11,108 nt of DNA, from NCBI GenBank assembly GCA_002449555.1, contig DJXA01000163.1, forward strand, positions 8,560 through 19,667, in the 5' to 3' direction. The notes below the pieces were generated by a model, which saw nothing but the letters and a program-made list of their open reading frames with translations, had not been told where the DNA came from and made no database searches. This stretch comes from Atopobiaceae bacterium UBA7016 (GTDB lineage: Bacteria; Actinomycetota; Coriobacteriia; Coriobacteriales; Atopobiaceae). Shown here piece after piece: positions 1-5,618 of this stretch (positions are counted from its first letter, which is position 1; every line of letters begins with the position of its first letter). A program made the position numbers and the translations under genes.

Positions 1-43
1 AACGGCCCCGAAAACGTCCGGTTGCGCTGGTGAGGCCTTGGAG

Positions 44-1576
44 CTACTTCTTCCGCTTCTCCAACACCTCAGCGGCGTCCTTGAAGAAGGCCCAGATCAT
101 GATGATCATGATGATGCCAATGGGGAACGCGGAGATGATGCTCACGGACTGGATGTTGTTCATCGAGCTCTCGGAGAACACCAGAGCGATCGGCAGCACA
201 ATCAGCAGGATGCACCACAGCAGCTGGATGGGCATGCTGGGCTTCTCGTCGTCGCCCAGCTCCTTGTAGCTGTAGCACGCGGCCGTGAACGCGATGGAGT
301 CAAACGACGTCGCGTAGAACGCGATCATGGTCACCATCAGCCACGCAAGCATGAGCGTGGGCACCGGCATGGTATCGATGATCGCCAGAATCAGCCCGTA
401 CAGGTCGCCCGTGCTCTCGTACATGGCGATGAAGTCAGCCGCGCCGGACGCCTGCAGGCCCAGGCCGTAGTTGCCCAGCACGATGAAGCTCACCAGCGTG
501 GAGCCCACGCCAAACACGAAGCCGCCCAGCACGGTCTGGCGAATGGTGCGCCCGCGCGAAATGGAGCCGATGAAGAACGGCGCCGCGATGCACCACACCA
601 TCCAGTACGCCCAGTAGTAGATGGTCCAGTCCTGCGCAAAGTTGCTGGTGCGCATCGGGTCGGTGAACGTGGACAGGCCGACAAACTCCTGGATCATGGT
701 GCCCAGCGACTGCAGGCCGTTCTCAAGGATGAAGCGGGTCTGTCCGCCGGCCAAAAGCACGAAGCCTAGGAAGCCGAAGAACAGGTAGATGCACGCCTTG
801 GCCAGAAGGCCGATGCCCTTGAAGCCGTGCAGCACCGCGTAGGTGTAGACCACGCAGGTGATGAGCATGATGACGATGGACACGGCCGTGCGCGAAATCT
901 GCAGGCCGAAGAGGCGAATGGCCACGCCAGCCAAAAGCGGCGTTGCCACAGAGAACGTGGTGGCGGTGCCTGCGAGCAGGGCAAACAGCGCGAAGAGGTC
1001 GATCACGCGTCCCGCGAGGCCGTCGGCCGCGGCGCCGATGACGGGGCGGCAGGCCTCGGAGTAGCGCTGACGGCCGCGCTTGCGCACGTGCAGCATGAAG
1101 CCAAACGCCACGGCCAGCACCAGATAGAACGCCCAAGGGATGAAGCTCCAGTGGAAAAGCGGGAACACGCCTGCCCACTCAAGCACCGAGCCCAGCTCGG
1201 CCATGTGCGGGTTGGTGGCGTACATCGCCCACTCGGCGAACGAGTAGAAGAGGATGTCGGCGGCCAGACCGCACGTGAACATCATGGAGCCCCACTCGAA
1301 GAACGAGTACTGCGGCTTCTCGCCCTCGTCGCCTAGCACGATGTCACCGTACTTGGAGAGCGCCAGGTAGAGCGCCACGCACAGCACGCCCAGGCCCAGG
1401 ACGAGGTAGTACGAGCCCAGCGTGTCGCCAAAGAAGAAGCGCACCTGGGCGATGACGTCATTCGACGCCGCGGGGAACGCGAACAGCAGGCCCGCCAGGC
1501 CCATGATCAGCGCGAACGGGACAAGCGTCACCATCCAGTCGATGCGGTTCTTGTCCACCTTTTCCACTGCCTTCAT
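44..1576 (-). CDS. BCCT-family transporter (choline/betaine/carnitine type)
   Basis: A 510-residue polytopic inner-membrane protein with about twelve hydrophobic segments. It belongs to the betaine/carnitine/choline transporter family, whose members import quaternary amines by ion symport or substrate exchange. The family signature lies at residues 316-325 (DWTIYYWAYW); it matches the usual [GSDN]-W-T-[LIVM]-x-[FY]-W-x-W-W pattern except that the first of the two final Trp is Tyr324. It is followed by the conserved block FFIGSISRGRTIRQ (334-347). The N-terminal tail is short (about 12 residues before the first helix) and the C-terminus is a short basic tail, so the long regulatory extensions of osmosensing members such as BetP are absent. 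The ATG is preceded by AAAGGGG at good spacing. It is the last visible gene of the operon with the LicC/LicA-like enzymes, 16 nt after its neighbour, which favours choline (or ethanolamine/betaine-like) uptake to feed phosphocholine activation. Family call is firm; substrate is inferred from context. Confidence 0.93.
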   Translation of the reverse strand: MKAVEKVDKNRIDWMVTLVPFALIMGLAGLLFAFPAASNDVIAQVRFFFGDTLGSYYLVLGLGVLCVALYLALSKYGDIVLGDEGEKPQYSFFEWGSMMFTCGLAADILFYSFAEWAMYATNPHMAELGSVLEWAGVFPLFHWSFIPWAFYLVLAVAFGFMLHVRKRGRQRYSEACRPVIGAAADGLAGRVIDLFALFALLAGTATTFSVATPLLAGVAIRLFGLQISRTAVSIVIMLITCVVYTYAVLHGFKGIGLLAKACIYLFFGFLGFVLLAGGQTRFILENGLQSLGTMIQEFVGLSTFTDPMRTSNFAQDWTIYYWAYWMVWCIAAPFFIGSISRGRTIRQTVLGGFVFGVGSTLVSFIVLGNYGLGLQASGAADFIAMYESTGDLYGLILAIIDTMPVPTLMLAWLMVTMIAFYATSFDSIAFTAACYSYKELGDDEKPSMPIQLLWCILLIVLPIALVFSESSMNNIQSVSIISAFPIGIIMIIMIWAFFKDAAEVLEKRKK

Positions 1577-1592
1577 AGCAGCCCCTTTCCGT

Positions 1593-2474
1593 TTATGCCA
1601 GCGACGGCGCAGCCTGCGTCAGGCTGCCCGTCTCATACCGGTACTGATACTGCTTCCCGCCGCACGCAAACGCGAAGCCCACCGCGGCGGCGGTCGCGTC
1701 CTTCAGCGGGGCGACGTGCGAAATATCGGCCTGCGCCACGCCCAGCTGGCCCGCCACGGCCGCCAAGAGCGGCGAGCGGGCGTCTGTCACGTAGCTGGCG
1801 TCAAACTCGCGCAGGTCATCCAGAGTGTCGAACTCGTTGATGACGCCCGGCTCGTAGCGCCGGATGCGCATCTTGAGCTCGTCCAGATGCTCCATGTAGA
1901 TGCTCTCCCAGAGCTTGCCCGCGGTCTGGGGCAGGTCGTACTCGCGCTCGAGGATGGCGAGGAAGCCACGCGTAAAGGTCTCGTCCCAGAAGACGTGGCC
2001 CAGCATGTACCACGCGTCGCGTCCGCCCACGGTTACAGAATTGATGAACCCGTCGGAGTCTTCCGTCATGCACCACTCCGCCGTCGGGCCGTCCGCGTAC
2101 TGCGCGGCGTAGTACGCGCCGTCGACCTCGGCCGTGAACGGGTTGGCCGTGAAGTAGTTGTCCGCCGAGCACAGGTAGCTGTTGCGCAGCACGTCGCGCG
2201 CCACCCAGATGCTGGAGTTGTTGTTGCGCGTCAGGTAGCTGGGGTTATGCAGCAGATGCACGCCAAGCTTACCCGGCAGGTAGTCAAACTGCTCGGCCTT
2301 GTAGCCGGTGACGATGTACACCTCGCCCACGCCGGCCTCCAGCAGCTGGCGAATCTGGCGCTCGATGAGCACCTCGCCGCGCACCACGGTGAGGCCCTTG
2401 TGGCGCTCGTACGAGAGCGGGGCAAAGCGGCTGGACGTGCCCGCCGCCATGATGACCGCGTTGTCCACTAGCAT
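1593..2474 (-). CDS. LicC-like NTP:phosphocholine-type nucleotidyltransferase with a degenerate kinase-lobe tail
   Basis: A 293-residue cytoplasmic protein. Residues 5-225 are a sugar-nucleotidyltransferase-like domain of the LicC type: IMAAGTSSR (8-16), HKGL (25-28, where relatives usually have PKG), GEVLIERQI (33-41), a FDYL segment (63-66), NNNSS (84-88) and the likely metal-binding SADNY (103-107). LicC enzymes make CDP-choline from CTP and phosphocholine. Residues ~234-284 do not belong to that fold. They align with residues ~296-344 of the upstream fusion protein, i.e. the start of its choline-kinase domain (shared pattern DI..., LK..., F.F.C.GKQY/GAQY...), but the nucleotide-loop GMTN is replaced by DATA and the chain stops before any catalytic loop. 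The start is the ATG at 2474: GAGGGAG lies 7 nt upstream and it overlaps the upstream stop (ATGCTAG), suggesting translational coupling. Catalysis looks possible; the exact substrate is not proven. Confidence 0.85.
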   Translation of the reverse strand: MLVDNAVIMAAGTSSRFAPLSYERHKGLTVVRGEVLIERQIRQLLEAGVGEVYIVTGYKAEQFDYLPGKLGVHLLHNPSYLTRNNNSSIWVARDVLRNSYLCSADNYFTANPFTAEVDGAYYAAQYADGPTAEWCMTEDSDGFINSVTVGGRDAWYMLGHVFWDETFTRGFLAILEREYDLPQTAGKLWESIYMEHLDELKMRIRRYEPGVINEFDTLDDLREFDASYVTDARSPLLAAVAGQLGVAQADISHVAPLKDATAAAVGFAFACGGKQYQYRYETGSLTQAAPSLA

Positions 2475-4264
2475 GCGGCGTCTCCCTCGCCGGCCTCGGC
2501 CGCAGCCGCGTCCATCAGCTCGTGCGCGTAGCGGTAGAAGTCCTTGCCGTAGCGGTACTGCGCCAGGCTGTACTCGCCAAACTCCACGCCCAGGTTGCGC
2601 TTGTACTCGCACCAGTTGGACCAGAGCAGGCCGCACATGGCCACGTAGCAGTAGATCTTCGCTCGCGTGGCCGTGGGGCAGCCGCCCTCGTCGGCAAAGT
2701 AGATGTCGATGAGGTGGTCGATCTGCGCGCGGTCGTACATCGAATAGATGGAGAACATGGCGATGTCCACGTGCGGATCCTGCATGCCGGAGTACTCCCA
2801 GTCCGTCAGCTGCAGGGCCTCGCCCGCGGCCGTCGGGTGGAAGAGGAAGTTGTCGGGCACGGCGTCGATGTGCGTGAGGCACCAGTCGTGCGGCTGCGCG
2901 TCAACGTAGCTGGCCAGCGAGAACACGTTGGCCTTGGTCTCGGCGTAGTCGCGGTACTCGCTGGGCGCGCCGTTCCACAGGCTCTCGTAGAACTCGGTAC
3001 GCTCAAAGATGTCGAAGGTGTAGGGCGACTCAAGGCGCATGCGGTGGAAGCTCTTCAGCTTCTCCATGCAGCACGTGAGGTCGGCGTCGTCCTCGCAGTC
3101 GCAGACGCGCACGCCCTCAAGGTAGCGCGTGATCTTGTAGCCGGTCGCGGGGTCGAGGAAGACCGGGTCGTCGCAGAGGCCCTTGCCAGCGATGGCGGCG
3201 TAGGTGGCCGCCTCCTGCTGGCGGTCGATAAGCTGGTCGGTGCCCTCGCCCGGGATGCGCATGATGTACTGCGCGCCCTTGCAGGTGAAGATGAACGAGC
3301 GGTTGGTCATGCCCTTCTTCAGCACCGCGATGTCGGTGATGTCGGTGGTCTCGCAGCCGAAGACGTCGGCGATGGTGCTGAGCGCGTCGCTCTTCAGCTG
3401 GTTGGAGTCGCTGTCAAGCTCGCGCAGCTGCTCGTAGGTGTCAATCTCGAAGACGCTCATGGAGGGGACCACTTTGGCGGGGATGCGCATGATCTCGCCG
3501 CGGTAGAGCGCCTCCTCCCAGAAGTCGCTGTCGTGCTGCGGGTTGCTCGCCATGGCGCGCAGGCTGGCACGCAGCAGCGCCGCGTCGTCTTCCAGCAGGT
3601 AGGCGATGCCCACCATGGAGTTTCCGGCCGCGTCGCCGTGGACGCGCACGAGCTGGCCCTTGCGGTTGACGCGCACGGCGCTGTCGTCGTCCACCAGGTC
3701 GCTCACCATGTACCAGCTGCGCAGCTCGTGGGCGCTGAACGGGTTGGACTCGCACCAGATGTCGGACGGGATGATGTAGCTGTTTGAGATGCGGTCGGCC
3801 ACCAGCGCGAGCGACGTCAGGTTGTTCTTGCCGGCGTAGTCCGGGTTGACCTTCAGGCGCACGCCGTACTTGTCGACGAGGTAGTCGAAGCTGCCCTTCA
3901 TAAAGCCGACGACCACGGTGATGTCGGTGATGCCCACCTCGTGGAGCTGCGTGATGAGGCGCTCGATAAGGGGCTCGCCGTGGACCTCGAGCAGGCCCTT
4001 GGGCTGCAGCACGTTGATGGGGACCATGCGGACGCCGAAGCCGGCGGCCAGGATGATGGCGCTCTTGGGGGCGCAGCGGCTGAACTCCTCGGTGGCGAGG
4101 CTGGTCATGGCGACGTCGTCGGTAAGGTAGCCCGCGTCGGTGAGAGACTTGATGACCTTGTTGACCACGCCGAGCGAGTGGCCGGACGCCTTTGAGAGGA
4201 CGCGCTGGTTGATGAAGGGCTCTTCGTGGAGCTTCTGCAGGATGTCCGCTTCTTGGATGTTCAT
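2468..4264 (-). CDS. wHTH / LicC-like nucleotidyltransferase / LicA-like choline kinase fusion protein
   Basis: A 598-residue three-domain cytoplasmic protein. Residues ~3-58 form a MarR-like winged helix (helices EADILQKL, NQRVLSKASG, SLGVVNKVIKSLTDAGYL). Residues ~68-285 are a LicC-type nucleotidyltransferase: ILAAGFGVRM (70-80), QPKGLLEV (87-94), GEPLIERLI (96-104), FDYL (126-129), NPDY..KNN (140-148), PSDIW (167-170). Residues ~294-585 are a LicA/choline-ethanolamine kinase domain: LKKGMTNRSF (315-324), YIMRIPGEGT (333-342), catalytic THIDAVPDN (464-472; Brenner HxDxxxxN) and the metal-binding LTDWEYSG (486-493). It probably phosphorylates choline (or a related amino alcohol) and makes the CDP-derivative. 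Fused LicCA enzymes are known, e.g. in treponemes. An ATG two codons upstream (4270) abuts the Shine-Dalgarno with no spacing, so the ATG at 4264 is preferred. It heads the operon behind its own promoter. Whether the winged helix binds DNA is untested. Confidence 0.9.
   Translation of the reverse strand: MNIQEADILQKLHEEPFINQRVLSKASGHSLGVVNKVIKSLTDAGYLTDDVAMTSLATEEFSRCAPKSAIILAAGFGVRMVPINVLQPKGLLEVHGEPLIERLITQLHEVGITDITVVVGFMKGSFDYLVDKYGVRLKVNPDYAGKNNLTSLALVADRISNSYIIPSDIWCESNPFSAHELRSWYMVSDLVDDDSAVRVNRKGQLVRVHGDAAGNSMVGIAYLLEDDAALLRASLRAMASNPQHDSDFWEEALYRGEIMRIPAKVVPSMSVFEIDTYEQLRELDSDSNQLKSDALSTIADVFGCETTDITDIAVLKKGMTNRSFIFTCKGAQYIMRIPGEGTDQLIDRQQEAATYAAIAGKGLCDDPVFLDPATGYKITRYLEGVRVCDCEDDADLTCCMEKLKSFHRMRLESPYTFDIFERTEFYESLWNGAPSEYRDYAETKANVFSLASYVDAQPHDWCLTHIDAVPDNFLFHPTAAGEALQLTDWEYSGMQDPHVDIAMFSIYSMYDRAQIDHLIDIYFADEGGCPTATRAKIYCYVAMCGLLWSNWCEYKRNLGVEFGEYSLAQYRYGKDFYRYAHELMDAAAAEAGEGDAAC
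2482..2488 (-). promoter_or_regulatory. Shine-Dalgarno that fixes the start of the second LicC-like gene
   Basis: GAGGGAG, 7 nt before the ATG at 2474, lies inside the end of the upstream fusion gene. The frame stays open for another 136 codons upstream, but that extension runs antisense-like through the fusion gene in a low-complexity Arg/Pro/Gly reading. The homology (MLVDNAVIMAAG) begins exactly at this ATG. Confidence 0.75.
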
Positions 4265-4270
4265 GAACAT

Positions 4271-4277
4271 CTCCCTT
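4271..4277 (-). promoter_or_regulatory. Shine-Dalgarno of the wHTH-LicC-LicA fusion
   Basis: AAGGGAG directly abuts the first in-frame ATG (4268-4270) and sits 6 nt upstream of the second (4262-4264). Ribosomes need a spacer of about 5-9 nt, so the second ATG is the better start; the protein then begins MNIQEADI. Confidence 0.7.
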
Positions 4278-4279
4278 AA

Positions 4280-4299
4280 CCCGTTTTGTGAACAACGGG
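4280..4299 (-). promoter_or_regulatory. Operator-like inverted repeat at the start of the lic-type operon
   Basis: CCCGTT-N8-AACGGG, with 6-bp perfect half-sites, lies immediately downstream of the -10 hexamer and covers the expected transcription start and early leader. The position suits a repressor or a short 5' mRNA hairpin. The first product of this transcript carries a winged helix, which makes autoregulation a testable idea. Seen: the repeat and its place. Inferred: any binding protein. Confidence 0.4.
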
Positions 4300-4328
4300 A
4301 TTATAGGGCGATGCTCGGCGCGTGGGAA
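4300..4328 (-). promoter_or_regulatory. sigma70-type promoter of the LicC/LicA/BCCT operon
   Basis: The minus strand has TTCCCA (4323-4328; four of six matches to TTGACA), a 17-bp spacer and a perfect TATAAT (4300-4305). Transcription would start near 4293, giving a leader of about 29 nt before the ATG at 4264. A terminator lies just upstream at 4368-4398, so this operon needs its own promoter. Confidence 0.7.
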
Positions 4329-4367
4329 GAGATGTAGCTACTTGTTACAAACTCCACGAACAACAAC

Positions 4368-4398
4368 CGCGCCACGAGGGTCCGACCCTCGTGGCGCG
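4368..4398 (-). terminator. Rho-independent-type terminator after the SDR gene
   Basis: A perfect 14-bp stem (4368-4381 with 4385-4398) closed by a 3-nt loop. On the minus strand it is followed by a T-rich tail GGTTGTTGTTCG. It begins 62 nt after the stop codon of the SDR gene and separates that transcript from the lic-type operon. On the plus strand there is no T-rich tail, so it acts in the minus direction. The tail is interrupted by G, so termination may be incomplete. Confidence 0.7.
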
Positions 4399-4460
4399 CT
4401 GGTTCACTTGCTGATGTAGACCAAAGGGCCCTCCCAATGTCAACATTCGCAACTAGGGGG

Positions 4461-5516
4461 TTAGGACTTGAGGAGCTCCACCGTGCGGGCGATGCCTTCC
4501 TCGAAGGTGTACATCGGCGCCCAGCCCAGCTCGCGCAGGCGCGTGCCGTCCATCAGCGCCTTCGTAGCCGTGGAGTACCCCGCGCGCTCCACCGCGTCGG
4601 GAAGCTCGAAGACCACGTCGCCACCGCCCGCGCGGGCGATCTTCCCGGCGAGGTCGCGCAGCATGATGTCGCCCGAGGGGTCGGCCACGTTGTACGCCAG
4701 TCCGGCCTCGCCGCGCGTCAGCACCCACAGCAGGCCCGCCACGGCGTCGGCCACGTACAGGTACGAGAACTCCTGCGTGCCCTCGCTCTTCAGCACCACG
4801 TTCTCCCCCGCCACGGCCTTGTGCAGGAACTGCGAGAGCGCCTTAGTGTCGGACGGCAGCAGCGTGGGGCCGTAGATGCGCGGCAGACGCGGCACCCACA
4901 CGCGAGCCCCGCGCTCGGCGGCGTACGCCTGGCAGAGCGCCTCGCCCAGGCGCTTTGACTCCGGGTAGCCCGCGCGCAGCGTGTTGCAGTCGATGTATCC
5001 GCAGTACGACTCGTCGAAGCGGTCCACGTCGCCGCGGTTCTGGCCGTACACCTCAACCGACGAGGCGAACACGAACGAGGCGCCGTCGGCCGCGCAGTCC
5101 AGCGCGTAGTCCAGCAGGTTCTGCAGGCCCGTCACATTGCTCGTGATGGTGCCGATGGGCTGGGTGGCGTAGGCGCGCGGGTGCGTGGTGCTGGCCAGGT
5201 GGAAGAACACGTCGGCCCCGGCCTTGGGGCGCGCGCCCGGCACGGAGATGTCCAGCTCTTCGAAGGTGAAGCGCGGGTCGTCGAAGTACGGCAGGCGCTC
5301 GCGGGCCTTGGCCTCGTTGCGGCCCAGTGCCAAGACGAGCACGTCGAGCCCGTCCTCGCGCGCCTTGCGCATCAGCACGTCCACGAGGAACGTGCCCACC
5401 ATGCCCGTGGCGCCCGAGATGGCAACGGTGGAGCCGTCGAGCGCGGACCAGTCAACGCCGCACGCCGCGACGCGCGCAAGGTCCTCCTGGTACAGCGGGT
5501 GGTCAAGTCGGTTCAT
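4461..5516 (-). CDS. NAD(P)-dependent epimerase/dehydratase (extended SDR)
   Basis: A 351-residue cytoplasmic protein of the extended short-chain dehydrogenase/reductase family. The Rossmann dinucleotide loop is GATGMVG (35-41), the FHLAS strand is at 105-109, SSVEVYG at 152-158 supplies the catalytic Ser region, Y184-x3-K188 is the active-site pair, and PRLPRIYGP (209-217) with QEFSYLYVADAV (248-259) is typical of nucleotide-sugar enzymes. It follows an IspD/TarI-type cytidylyltransferase, so the substrate is probably a CDP-linked or phosphorylated polyol/sugar, in the place TarJ holds in ribitol-phosphate pathways; this is inference. The start is the ATG at 5516, with AAAGGGA 5 nt upstream. 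A TTG five codons further up (5531) overlaps that Shine-Dalgarno and is disfavoured. A 73-nt palindrome fills most of the gap to the cytidylyltransferase gene. Confidence 0.88.
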   Translation of the reverse strand: MNRLDHPLYQEDLARVAACGVDWSALDGSTVAISGATGMVGTFLVDVLMRKAREDGLDVLVLALGRNEAKARERLPYFDDPRFTFEELDISVPGARPKAGADVFFHLASTTHPRAYATQPIGTITSNVTGLQNLLDYALDCAADGASFVFASSVEVYGQNRGDVDRFDESYCGYIDCNTLRAGYPESKRLGEALCQAYAAERGARVWVPRLPRIYGPTLLPSDTKALSQFLHKAVAGENVVLKSEGTQEFSYLYVADAVAGLLWVLTRGEAGLAYNVADPSGDIMLRDLAGKIARAGGGDVVFELPDAVERAGYSTATKALMDGTRLRELGWAPMYTFEEGIARTVELLKS

Positions 5517-5518
5517 AG

Positions 5519-5528
5519 CCTTCCCTTT
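5519..5528 (-). promoter_or_regulatory. Shine-Dalgarno that decides the SDR start
   Basis: AAAGGGAAGG precedes the ATG at 5516; its AAAGGGA part is 5 nt away. The alternative TTG at 5531 would put this ribosome site inside the coding region and has the palindrome directly upstream. Confidence 0.7.
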
Positions 5529-5534
5529 CAACGT

Positions 5535-5607
5535 TCGCGCAATTTCGGAGTCAGGGACCTAAATTGCGCGAAACGCAATTTAGGTCCCTGACTCCGAAAT
5601 TGCGCGA
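5535..5607. repeat. Perfect 34-bp palindrome with 5-nt loop, internally nested
   Basis: Arms 5535-5568 and 5574-5607 are exact reverse complements around the loop CGAAA. Each arm also contains its own smaller inverted repeat: TCGCGCAATTT (5535-5545) pairs with AAATTGCGCGA (5561-5571), and CGCAATTT (5574-5581) pairs with AAATTGCG (5597-5604). The same DNA could therefore fold as one long hairpin or as two small ones. It lies between two co-directional genes and has no T-run on either side, so it is not a standard terminator. Candidate roles are a dispersed palindromic (REP/MITE-like) element, an mRNA-stabilising hairpin after the cytidylyltransferase gene, or an attenuator of the SDR gene. No other copy was seen in this window. 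Confidence 0.9.
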
Positions 5608-5618
5608 GCTTACGGTGG

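Noticed and set aside
1..43. Start of a further gene or a terminator downstream of the BCCT gene
   Set aside because: These 43 nt show no stem-loop with T-run and no clear coding signal; too short to judge.
1422..2471. A 349-codon plus-strand open frame spanning the BCCT start and the second LicC-like gene
   Set aside because: It is antisense to two well-supported genes and their Shine-Dalgarno sites, and its low-complexity product resembles no family.
2475..2882. N-terminal extension of the second LicC-like gene to an ATG at 2882
   Set aside because: The extension is Arg/Pro/Gly-rich shadow sequence inside the upstream gene; homology and the Shine-Dalgarno both point to the ATG at 2474.
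2522..3787. A 421-codon open frame on the plus strand antisense to the fusion gene
   Set aside because: It is rich in Val/Ala/Arg/His repeats with no recognisable motif, and the opposite strand encodes clear catalytic motifs. High-GC codon bias keeps such antisense frames open.
5517..5531. TTG start adding five codons to the SDR
   Set aside because: The extension consists of the Shine-Dalgarno itself; the ATG at 5516 has the correct spacing.
5535..5607. Palindrome as an intrinsic terminator or a CRISPR-like repeat
   Set aside because: No T-run follows it in either direction, and the recurring AAATTGCG units are arms of nested hairpins, not spaced identical repeats with unique spacers.
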